A DNA stretch of 7,153 bases from an uncultured Christensenella sp. (GTDB taxonomy: Bacteria; Bacillota; Clostridia; Christensenellales; Borkfalkiaceae): contig CAJTVA010000061.1 in assembly GCA_910579585.1 (NCBI GenBank), forward strand, positions 1 to 7,153, given 5' to 3'. Positions within the stretch are counted from its first letter, which is position 1; each line of letters opens with the position of its first letter. Under the pieces are notes generated by a model. That model had not been told where the DNA came from. It was given only the letters and a program-made list of their open reading frames with translations, and did no database searches. Below, piece by piece: positions 1 through 5,930 of this stretch. Both the position numbers and the translations under genes were made by a program.

Positions 1-89
1 CGAAATATATAAGAGGTTTGCAAAAAATTCCGGCGGGCGCGGTGCGCGGAACAGCCGAAGATTTTGTAAAAGGAGTTTTATATGGCTAG
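1..89 (+). CDS. C-terminal end of an unidentified upstream gene (partial)
   Basis: The frame starting at base 3 is open to a TAG at 87-89 and ends ...GTAEDFVKGVLYG. Its codon choice (GCG, GGC, GAA, AAA) resembles that of the genes that follow. The stop lies inside the lon start, giving an ATGGCTAG overlap of 8 nt, the same arrangement seen at two other gene junctions in this window. The lon ribosome-binding site would then lie inside this gene. In many Firmicutes clpX lies upstream of lon, but these last 28 residues do not look like a ClpX C-terminus to me, so I give no function. A second frame is also open over these bases, so coding status is likely but not certain. Confidence 0.5.
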   Translation, partial: KYIRGLQKIPAGAVRGTAEDFVKGVLYG

Positions 90-2391
90 AAGCAGAACGG
101 AGATACTGCCCGTTGTGCCCTTGCGCGGCAGGGTCGTATTCCCGAACACAACTTTAAGTTTCGACGTGGGCAGGATAGTATCGCTTACGGCGGTAAAGAA
201 CGCGACCGAAAAAGATTCGCGTATGTTCATATGCGCCCAGAAAGACGCCGAAAAAGCCGACGTGACGGTCGAAGATTTGTATACCGTCGGCACGGTTGCA
301 CAGCTTAAACAGGTGACAAGACTGCCCGGAAACAATATAAGAATTTCGGTGCAGGGTTTGTACCGTGCGGCAGTGCGCGTAATAGATACTAAAGACGGCG
401 CGTTTATCGCGGAGGTTGACGAGGTGAAGCCGGTTCACGGCGAAGAAGCGCTGGAAGAAGCTTATTTCCGCACGGCGAAGAACGTTATGCGCGATATTTC
501 TTTGACCGATACCCGACTTTCGAAAGACGCGATATCCGCGCTTGACAGGTGCGCAGACCCTGACGAGTTCGTCAATCTTGCCGCGCACTACGTCAATATA
601 AAGTACGAAACCAAGCAAGCCGTTTTAGAGTGCGAGCGCGTGGTTGACAGACTGCGCACGATTGATAAAATTCTGAACGACGAGCTTGAAATTTCCCGTC
701 TGGAAAAGAAAATAAATTCTATGGTTCGCCAGAATATCGATAAAAACCAGAAAGAGTACTACCTCCGCGAGCAGCTTAAAGCCATTCATACCGAGCTTGG
801 CGACGACGAGGAAGAAAAGGAAGAGTTAGAGCGGCGCATAAAAGAAAAGCATACGCCCGAAGAAGTCGAGAAAAAGGCTTTGAAAGAGTTGTCGCGTATG
901 GAGAAAATGCAGTCGTCCTCGCCCGAGTACAACGTTCTTAGAATGTACCTCGACTGGATTCTGGACCTGCCGTGGACGGAAAAGACAACCGACACCGAAA
1001 AGCTTTCGGACGCGGTCAAAATTTTAAACGACGACCACTACGGTCTTGAAAAGATAAAGGAAAGAATAACCGAGTACCTTGCCGTTTTAAAGCTTACGGA
1101 CGGGCTCAACGCGCCCATTTTGTGCCTTGTAGGCCCCCCGGGCGTGGGAAAAACTTCGATTGCGACGTCCGTTGCGCGCGCGCTCGGCAGGAAGTTCGTC
1201 AGAATGTCCTTAGGCGGCGTTAAAGACGAGGCGGAGATCAGGGGTCACAGAAAGACTTATATCGGGGCGATGCCGGGTAGGATAATAAACGGCTTGAAAC
1301 AGGCGCAGACTTTAAACCCCGTATTCCTTTTGGACGAGATTGACAAGCTTTCTTCGGATATGCGCGGCGACCCCGCAAGCGCGCTTTTGGAAGTGCTCGA
1401 CCCCGCGCAGAACTCGACCTTCCGCGACAGGTACCTCGAAGTTCCGTACGATTTAAGTAAGGTCTTGTTTATAACGACGGCGAACGGGCTTGAAACCATT
1501 CCCAGACCGCTTCTGGACAGAATGGAGGTCATCGAGCTGAACGGGTACACGCAGGAAGAAAAGTGCGAGATTGCAAAGCGCTATTTAATTCCCAAAAAGA
1601 GCGCGGCTAACGGGCTTAAAGAGGGGCAGATTACGTTTAAAGACGACGCGGTGAACGCGATAATTTCGGGTTACACTATGGAAGCGGGCGTAAGAAACCT
1701 TGAAAGAAAAATCGACGCGGTTTGCAGAAAAGCCGCCGTCCGCGTCGCCGACGGTAAAAAAGAGAAATTCGTTGTCGAAAAGGGCAACCTCGAAAGCTTC
1801 CTCGGCGCGAGAAGATACGAAGAGGACAAGAGCCTCGGTGGCGACGAGGTCGGCGCGGCGACGGGGCTTGCCTGGACGGCGGTAGGTGGCACGACGCTGA
1901 CTATCGAAGTTTCGGCAATGCACGGCAAGGGCGATATTCTTTTGACGGGCAAGCTCGGCGACGTTATGAAAGAGAGCGCGCGGGCGGCGATTAGCTATAT
2001 CCGCTCAAACAGCGAAAATTACGGGTTGGAAAACAATGTTTTCGAAACAACCGACATTCACGTGCACGTGCCCGAGGGTGCGACGCCCAAGGACGGACCG
2101 AGCGCGGGCATAACTATGGCTACGGCGATACTTTCGGCGTTCACGAAAAAGCCCGTCAAAAAATCGGTTGCGATGACGGGCGAAATAACCCTTCGCGGAA
2201 AGGTTCTGCCCATCGGCGGCTTAAAGGAAAAGGCGCTTGCCGCGTACAGAATCGGCGTCAAGGATATAATTATCCCTGCCGACAACAAAAAGGACCTTGA
2301 AGAAATACCCGAAAATATCCGAGAAAAACTCAACTTTATACCCGTGACGGAAGTTGCGGACGTTTTCAGAACGGCAATTATAGGACTTTAA
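82..2391 (+). CDS. lon: ATP-dependent endopeptidase La (Lon protease)
   Basis: Lon is a cytoplasmic, homo-oligomeric AAA+ serine protease that unfolds and degrades misfolded and regulatory proteins. At 769 residues it has the normal length for bacterial LonA. The N-terminal substrate-binding domain spans about 8-200 (ILPVVPLRGRVVFPNTTL), followed by a charged helical/coiled-coil region at about 185-260. The AAA+ module has Walker A GPPGVGKT (351-358), Walker B VFLLDEID (414-421), sensor-1 Asn468, an arginine finger at Arg480 and the sensor-2 Arg538 in EAGVRNLER. The protease domain carries the Ser674-Lys717 dyad in PKDGPSAG and GGLKEKALAA. All key residues are intact and there is no frameshift. 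ATG 82 is chosen because AAAAGGAG (68-75) sits 6 nt before it and the conserved N-terminus starts there. The next gene, engB, follows after 4 nt. I see no CIRCE-like heat-shock operator in the 81 bases upstream. Confidence 0.98.
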   Translation: MARSRTEILPVVPLRGRVVFPNTTLSFDVGRIVSLTAVKNATEKDSRMFICAQKDAEKADVTVEDLYTVGTVAQLKQVTRLPGNNIRISVQGLYRAAVRVIDTKDGAFIAEVDEVKPVHGEEALEEAYFRTAKNVMRDISLTDTRLSKDAISALDRCADPDEFVNLAAHYVNIKYETKQAVLECERVVDRLRTIDKILNDELEISRLEKKINSMVRQNIDKNQKEYYLREQLKAIHTELGDDEEEKEELERRIKEKHTPEEVEKKALKELSRMEKMQSSSPEYNVLRMYLDWILDLPWTEKTTDTEKLSDAVKILNDDHYGLEKIKERITEYLAVLKLTDGLNAPILCLVGPPGVGKTSIATSVARALGRKFVRMSLGGVKDEAEIRGHRKTYIGAMPGRIINGLKQAQTLNPVFLLDEIDKLSSDMRGDPASALLEVLDPAQNSTFRDRYLEVPYDLSKVLFITTANGLETIPRPLLDRMEVIELNGYTQEEKCEIAKRYLIPKKSAANGLKEGQITFKDDAVNAIISGYTMEAGVRNLERKIDAVCRKAAVRVADGKKEKFVVEKGNLESFLGARRYEEDKSLGGDEVGAATGLAWTAVGGTTLTIEVSAMHGKGDILLTGKLGDVMKESARAAISYIRSNSENYGLENNVFETTDIHVHVPEGATPKDGPSAGITMATAILSAFTKKPVKKSVAMTGEITLRGKVLPIGGLKEKALAAYRIGVKDIIIPADNKKDLEEIPENIREKLNFIPVTEVADVFRTAIIGL

Positions 2392-2395
2392 ACAA

Positions 2396-2992
2396 ATGAA
2401 AATTACGAACGCCGAATTCATAACCAGCGCGGCGGATAAAAAACAGTTTATAAAGACGGATAAGCCGGTTATCGCCGTGTGCGGAAAATCGAACGTAGGC
2501 AAGTCAAGCTTTATAAATATGCTTGCAAACCGCAAAAAGCTTGCAAAAGTATCGAAGGACCCGGGTCGGACGCGGCTTGTCAACTATTTCGACTTCGGAA
2601 GCTTTATTCTCGCCGACCTGCCAGGGTACGGCTTTGCAAGAGTTTCCAAGACCGAAAAGCTGAAATGGGCGCGCCTTTTGGACGACTTTTTTTCGGAAAA
2701 AGAGGCAATAGCGCACGTGTTTTCGCTTGCGGATATCCGCCACGACCCCACCGCCGACGACAGGCAGATGGTGGAGTATCTGTATTACCACCTCGTGCCG
2801 TTTACGGTAGTTGCGACCAAGGCGGACAAGCTTTCGAAAGCGCAGCAGGATAAAAGCCTGACGAACATAGCCGCGGTCTATAAGTGCGGCAAGGGCGATA
2901 TTATCGCGACTTCAGCTGAAACGCGGCAGGGGCTGGATAGCGTGCTTTCGCGCATAGAACGGATTTTACGGCTCGGAGAAGAAGATGCTTGA
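2396..2992 (+). CDS. engB: Ribosome biogenesis GTP-binding protein EngB (YsxC/YihA)
   Basis: This is a cytoplasmic TrmE-Era-EngA-EngB-type GTPase needed for late assembly of the 50S subunit. Its 198 residues match the family's usual length of about 195-210. The GTP-binding motifs appear in order: G1 GKSNVGKSS (30-38), the G2 threonine in DPGRTRLVNYF (Thr59), G3 DLPGYG (74-79), G4 TKADK (141-145) and G5 TSAE (172-175). The family signature ADIRHDPTADD is at 112-122. The gene starts 4 nt after the lon stop with only a weak AGGA (2382-2385) about 10 nt before the ATG, so translation probably depends partly on coupling to lon. lon-engB adjacency is common in Firmicutes. The end overlaps the next gene by 8 nt. 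Confidence 0.97.
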   Translation: MKITNAEFITSAADKKQFIKTDKPVIAVCGKSNVGKSSFINMLANRKKLAKVSKDPGRTRLVNYFDFGSFILADLPGYGFARVSKTEKLKWARLLDDFFSEKEAIAHVFSLADIRHDPTADDRQMVEYLYYHLVPFTVVATKADKLSKAQQDKSLTNIAAVYKCGKGDIIATSAETRQGLDSVLSRIERILRLGEEDA

Positions 2993-3704
2993 CGAATTTT
3001 TGAAGTCGCCCGCGGGGCACGCGGTTTTCGGCTTAGTAATCGCCGTTGCGGCGGTTGTCATAATAGAACTTAATTACAGACTGTTTTTCAAGTACGTTTT
3101 AGACTTTGTTTTCGCGCTCGTATTCACGGTTGTTTGCTCGCCCGCATTTTTAGTCGGCGCGATAATCTCCCGTAAAAAAGAGGGGTACGTCTTTGACGAA
3201 ACCCCTTACCTCGGCGCAAAGGGCAGGATAATTTACGTAAAATCTTTTGCCGGCGCAGGCGCGATAAAAAATCTACCCAGACTTTTAAGCGTTTTATCGG
3301 GCAAAGCCAGCTTCGTGGGGGTATCCTTTATGACGGTGCCCGACGGCGCGCTTTTAGACGATGAAGCTATGGACAGGTTCGGCGCGCGGCCCGGGCTTGT
3401 AAACCACCTTGTTCTGCGCGGGCACGAGGGGCTGACTTACGAGGAAGTTTTCGCGCTCGATAAAAAGTACGTGAAATCGCGCGAACTTTTCACCGATATA
3501 TTCACCGTGATAAAATATTTCGTGCTTCTTTTACGCGGCGAGGGGAAAACTTATCTCGGCGAAGCAAAAGACTCAAGCTACGGCGAAGCGCTTCTTGCGC
3601 GCGGGCAGATAAGTAAAGCCGATTTGGATAACGCGAGGAAGAACGCCACCGACGCTTTGGACGAAGAGGAACGGCGGGAAAACTTCAAAACCCGCGGAAT
3701 GTGA
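2985..3704 (+). CDS. Degenerate bacterial sugar transferase-like membrane protein, probably catalytically inactive
   Basis: The 239-residue protein has a hydrophobic segment at about 13-30 and a second at about 36-60 (KYVLD...SPAFLVGAI). The second resembles the membrane-inserted helix that opens monotopic phosphoglycosyl transferases (PF02397; PglC/WcaJ type), including its K..xD start and helix-breaking SP. The core follows the family: LPRLLSVLSGKASFVG (97-112), RFGARPGLVNHLVLRG (131-146), TYEEVFALDKKYV (151-163) and a final hydrophobic stretch. The catalytic Asp-Glu of the usual DELPQL is Lys95-Asn96, VGPRP has become VGVSF (111-115), and the FRSM region is shortened. A hydrophilic tail (about 195-239) follows. 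The reading frame is intact, so this looks like a maintained pseudoenzyme and not decay; that is inference from alignment by eye. ATG 2985 has GGAG (2975-2978) 6 nt upstream and overlaps the end of engB, so it should be co-translated with it. Confidence 0.68.
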   Translation: MLDEFLKSPAGHAVFGLVIAVAAVVIIELNYRLFFKYVLDFVFALVFTVVCSPAFLVGAIISRKKEGYVFDETPYLGAKGRIIYVKSFAGAGAIKNLPRLLSVLSGKASFVGVSFMTVPDGALLDDEAMDRFGARPGLVNHLVLRGHEGLTYEEVFALDKKYVKSRELFTDIFTVIKYFVLLLRGEGKTYLGEAKDSSYGEALLARGQISKADLDNARKNATDALDEEERRENFKTRGM

Positions 3705-3714
3705 ATATTCGCGG
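3697..3714 (+). other. Weak inverted repeat across the stop codon of the sugar transferase-like gene
   Basis: GAAT (3697-3700) can pair with ATTC (3707-3710). The outer CCGC (3692-3695) can pair with GCGG (3711-3714) if one G (3696) is bulged. No T-run follows, so it is not a convincing terminator. At most it would be a processing or attenuating hairpin before the DUF378 gene. Confidence 0.25.
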
Positions 3715-3728
3715 CTTCGGTTGCGCAC

Positions 3729-3746
3729 ACTCTCTGTAAGGAGAGT
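3729..3746 (+). promoter_or_regulatory. Shine-Dalgarno site inside a small hairpin, upstream of the DUF378 gene
   Basis: AAGGAG (3738-3743) lies 6 nt before ATG 3750 and fixes that start. It also overlaps a perfect 6-bp inverted repeat, ACTCTC (3729-3734) with GAGAGT (3741-3746), which has a 6-nt loop. Pairing would hide the last three bases of the SD and could lower translation. The stem is short, so this may be chance. Confidence 0.4.
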
Positions 3747-3749
3747 AAA

Positions 3750-4010
3750 ATGGTAATCGCGAACATTATTTCATACATTCTTGTACTTCTCGGCGCGGTG
3801 AACTGGGGGCTTTACGGAATATTCGATTTCAACCTTGTAAGCTGGATATTTCAGGGACCCCGTTCGGTCGGGTCGATAATCGTCTACGTTTTAATCACTC
3901 TTGCGGCGGTATGGCTTATTATTTCGCCCATAATTTCGGGCAACGGGCTGCGCCTTAGAATGAGGGACGAGGACGAGAGAGTGAGAAGAGCCGAACAGGA
4001 AAACAATTAA
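3750..4010 (+). CDS. DUF378 family small membrane protein
   Basis: The 86-residue protein has two transmembrane segments, at about 4-25 and 40-63, and a highly charged cytoplasmic-type tail at 66-86 (RMRDEDERVRRAEQENN). The segment LVLLGAVNWGLYGIFDFNLV (11-30) carries the GAxNWGLxGxFxFxLV signature typical of DUF378 (PF04070). These are short bacterial membrane proteins of unknown function. Start ATG 3750 is supported by AAGGAG 6 nt upstream. It begins 45 nt after the preceding stop with no clear terminator or promoter between, and it is the last gene before a strong terminator, so it is probably the 3' end of the lon-engB transcript. The tail is longer and more charged than I expect for the minimal domain. 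Confidence 0.85.
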   Translation: MVIANIISYILVLLGAVNWGLYGIFDFNLVSWIFQGPRSVGSIIVYVLITLAAVWLIISPIISGNGLRLRMRDEDERVRRAEQENN

Positions 4011-4013
4011 AAT

Positions 4014-4044
4014 AAAAAGCGCGGACTTTAAGTCCGCGCTTTTT
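4014..4044 (+). terminator. Strong intrinsic terminator ending the lon-engB unit
   Basis: The inverted repeat is perfect: AAAAAGCGCGGACT (4014-4027), loop TTA, AGTCCGCGCTTTTT (4031-4044). The 9-bp GC-rich core is flanked by an A5 tract and a T5 tract, so the hairpin could work in both directions. It begins 4 nt after the DUF378 stop. No minus-strand gene faces it. Confidence 0.95.
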
Positions 4045-4058
4045 GTGAACGTATTCTA

Positions 4059-4087
4059 TTGCAAAATCCGTAAAAATGTGATATACC
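4059..4087 (+). promoter_or_regulatory. Possible sigma-A-type promoter for the hydrolase pair
   Basis: TTGCAA (4059-4064) is 17 bp from TATACC (4082-4087), and the -10 is preceded by TGA, an extended -10 feature. The position, between a terminator and a new gene, is right. Transcription would then start near 4094, inside the ribosome-binding site, leaving an unusually short leader. I treat this pair as tentative. Confidence 0.3.
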
Positions 4088-4091
4088 GAAT

Positions 4092-4099
4092 AAAAGGAG
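4092..4099 (+). promoter_or_regulatory. Ribosome-binding site that sets the start of the first hydrolase
   Basis: AAAAGGAG ends 5 nt before ATG 4105. It rules in that ATG over an in-frame GTG at 4045, which touches the terminator T-tract and would put the RBS inside the coding region. Confidence 0.85.
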
Positions 4100-4104
4100 C
4101 ATAT

Positions 4105-5019
4105 ATGCAAGATATTTATTACCCCTCGAAAGACGGAAAAAACACAATTCACGCCTGCCTTTGGAAGCCCGACGGCGAAGCAAAGGGCGTTTTTCAAATT
4201 ATCCACGGAATGTGCGAGTACGCAGAAAGATACGCGCCGTTTGCGGAGTTTTTGAATAAGCACGGCTATATCGTATGCGCCGACGACCATTTGGGGCACG
4301 GTAAGTCGGTTAAGTCCGCCGAAGATTTGGGTTACTTCAACGATCAACGCGATTATAATATAGTAGTGGAGGACATTCACGAATTAAAGCTCACCGTTCA
4401 AAAGGAAACGGGCGAACTTCCTTGGTTCGTTATGGGTCACAGTATGGGCTCTTTTTTCTGCCGCAAATATATCTCCGTGTACGGTCAGGAGTTCGAACGC
4501 GCAATAATTATGGGCAGCGGCTTCAAGTCAAAAGCGACGTTAAATACCGCGCTTTTCACGGTAAAACTGAACGCAGCTTTCTGCGGCTGGAGAAACAGAA
4601 GCAAGTTCATAAAGAAACTTGCGTTCGGTTCGTACAATAAAAAGTTCAAGCCCAACCGCACGGCTGACGACTGGCTTTCCAGAAACCCCGAAAACGTCGA
4701 TACGTACGAAAAGGATGCGCTTTGCGGCTTCGACTTCACCAATAATGGGTATTATATCCTGTTTTCGGTTATTAAAAGCGCGTGCTCTAAAAAGACTATA
4801 CAAGCCGTGCCCAAGAATTTGCCCGTGTACTTCGTTGCGGGGGATATGGACCCCGTAGGCGATTACGGCAAGGGCGTAATCAAGGCTTGCAATAAATTCT
4901 ACAAGGCGGGCGTAAAGGACGTTTCGATAACTCTTTACGAAGACAACCGCCACGAAATTTTAAACGACGACTGCAAGGAGCAAGTGCAGGAAGATATTCT
5001 TGCGTTTATAAATGGTTGA
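4105..5019 (+). CDS. Alpha/beta hydrolase, lysophospholipase/monoacylglycerol lipase-like (serine hydrolase, Hydrolase_4 type)
   Basis: This 304-residue protein has no signal peptide and is probably cytoplasmic. The oxyanion-region motif HGMCEYAERY starts at His35. DDHLGHGKS (60-68) follows, a segment typical of the lysophospholipase/monoglyceride lipase branch (PF12146). The nucleophile elbow is GHSMG (111-115) with Ser113. The likely acid is Asp249 in GDMDPVG and the base His283 in NRHEIL, so the triad looks complete. A cap region lies between about 135 and 235. The family hydrolyses ester bonds of monoacylglycerols, lysophospholipids or other small esters, and the true substrate cannot be read from sequence. 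The start is set by AAAAGGAG at 4092-4099. It is the first gene of a two-gene unit, and its end overlaps the next hydrolase by 8 nt. Confidence 0.88.
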   Translation: MQDIYYPSKDGKNTIHACLWKPDGEAKGVFQIIHGMCEYAERYAPFAEFLNKHGYIVCADDHLGHGKSVKSAEDLGYFNDQRDYNIVVEDIHELKLTVQKETGELPWFVMGHSMGSFFCRKYISVYGQEFERAIIMGSGFKSKATLNTALFTVKLNAAFCGWRNRSKFIKKLAFGSYNKKFKPNRTADDWLSRNPENVDTYEKDALCGFDFTNNGYYILFSVIKSACSKKTIQAVPKNLPVYFVAGDMDPVGDYGKGVIKACNKFYKAGVKDVSITLYEDNRHEILNDDCKEQVQEDILAFING

Positions 5020-5773
5020 AAGTTGGCAAATAACAATCCCTACGCTCGATAAAAAGAAAGTGCGCAAAGCGTACGTGTATCTGCCCGTGGAGTATAAGGA
5101 CGGCGGAAGATACCCCGTTATGTATATGTTCGACGGGCACAATCTCTTCGACGATAAAGAAGCTACTTTCGGTAAAAGCTGGGGGCTTGCGGATTACCTC
5201 GACTACACGAGAACCCCGCTTATTATAGCGGCGGTCGAGTGTAACCACGAGGGCTTTTCAAGGCTTGAAGAATACACGCCGATAAGCTTTACCGACGACG
5301 AATTCGGGTATATCGAAGCAAAGGGCAAAAAGTATATGGATTGGCTTGTAAGAAAGTTCAAGCCGTACATAGACGACAATTACTCTACCCTCCCCGACAG
5401 GCTTAACACCGCTATTGCGGGAAGCTCTATGGGCGGGCTGATGACCCTTTTTGCGCTTTCGCAATATAACAAAACCTTTTCGCTAGGGGCGGCGCTGTCG
5501 CCCAGCCTTTGGGTTGCGGGCGGGGAAATTCCGCCGTTTTTGCTCGGGGCTAAGTTCACCCCCGACACCGTTTTATATACCGATTACGGCAGTAGGGAGT
5601 TCAAAATACATCCCGAAAGGCGGAGTCAGTTCGCAAAGACCTGCGGCTATCTGATGGAGCAGGGGCTGAATTTAACCGCGCGGGTAGTGCCGGGCGGAAC
5701 GCATTCGGAAGAGTCCTGGGAAAGGCAAATTCCCTATTTTATGAATGTTTTAGGTTTCGAACCCGAAGAGTAA
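5012..5773 (+). CDS. Esterase D/putative esterase family alpha/beta hydrolase
   Basis: This 253-residue protein has no signal peptide or membrane segment. The N-terminal strand region KVRKAYVYLPVEYKDGGRYPVMYMFDGHNLF (about 16-46) matches the opening of the PF00756 esterase family. The nucleophile elbow is AGSSMGG, with Ser139, and the probable catalytic His231 lies in PGGTHSEESW. The acid is probably Asp191 or Glu196 in YTDYGSREF. Relatives cleave esters of small molecules, siderophores, formylglutathione or acylated sugars, so I do not assign a substrate. ATG 5012 overlaps the previous TGA in ATGGTTGA. There is only a distant GGA-rich stretch upstream, so translation is likely coupled to the first hydrolase. 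The two hydrolases are of different families and not a recent tandem duplication. Confidence 0.87.
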   Translation: MVESWQITIPTLDKKKVRKAYVYLPVEYKDGGRYPVMYMFDGHNLFDDKEATFGKSWGLADYLDYTRTPLIIAAVECNHEGFSRLEEYTPISFTDDEFGYIEAKGKKYMDWLVRKFKPYIDDNYSTLPDRLNTAIAGSSMGGLMTLFALSQYNKTFSLGAALSPSLWVAGGEIPPFLLGAKFTPDTVLYTDYGSREFKIHPERRSQFAKTCGYLMEQGLNLTARVVPGGTHSEESWERQIPYFMNVLGFEPEE

Positions 5774-5810
5774 AAACGCATATAAGCTACGCAATATATT
5801 GTCAAGCTCC

Positions 5811-5857
5811 GTGCCGCCTTGCTCATTTACGCAAAGTAAACTCGCGGCGGGCGGTAC
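5811..5857 (+). other. Potential structured RNA or dispersed-repeat element in the intergenic region
   Basis: An outer stem can form between GTGCCGCC (5811-5818) and GGCGGTAC (5850-5857), 8 bp with one G-U. Inside it, TTTAC (5826-5830) pairs perfectly with GTAAA (5836-5840) around a GCAAA loop. CCGCC could alternatively pair with GGCGG at 5846-5850. ACTCGC occurs twice, at 5840-5845 and 5856-5861. No T-run follows directly, so it is not a standard terminator, and I do not recognise a known riboswitch class. Confidence 0.35.
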
Positions 5858-5892
5858 TCGCTTTTCGCGTCTTGCTTGCTTCTCTGTGTTTT

Positions 5893-5910
5893 TTTAAACC
5901 GTTTAAACCG
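5893..5910 (+). promoter_or_regulatory. Odd palindrome and 9-bp tandem repeat, candidate operator for the ATP-grasp gene
   Basis: TTTAAACCG is repeated head to tail (5893-5901, 5902-5910). Across the junction it makes a perfect 7-1-7 palindrome, TTTAAAC-C-GTTTAAA (5893-5907). A one-base centre cannot make an RNA loop, so if functional it should act as a protein-binding DNA site. It lies just upstream of the RBS (5917-5925), a place where a bound regulator would block transcription. I found no convincing -35/-10 pair beside it. Confidence 0.4.
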
Positions 5911-5930
5911 TATTCTAAAAAGGAGATTAT

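Noticed and set aside
1..89. Assignment of the partial upstream gene as clpX from its usual position before lon.
   Set aside because: The visible C-terminal residues do not resemble the ClpX ending, and synteny alone is not enough.
154..618. Long minus-strand open frame opposite the 5' part of lon.
   Set aside because: It is a shadow of lon codon structure: it has no SD, no recognisable domain, and lies wholly within a well-supported gene. The same reasoning applies to the other minus-strand frames in the window.
4045..4104. In-frame GTG start at 4045 that would add 20 residues to the first hydrolase.
   Set aside because: It abuts the terminator T-tract, has no SD, and would bury the clear AAAAGGAG at 4092-4099. 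The family N-terminus also fits ATG 4105.
3955..4380. Minus-strand open frame of 141 codons spanning the terminator and the start of the first hydrolase.
   Set aside because: It runs through a perfect terminator hairpin and overlaps two real genes, and its translation shows no family features.
5799..5827. TTGTCA at 5799-5804 as a possible -35 for the ATP-grasp gene.
   Set aside because: No acceptable -10 hexamer is found 16-18 bp downstream; the bases there are CTCATT-like.
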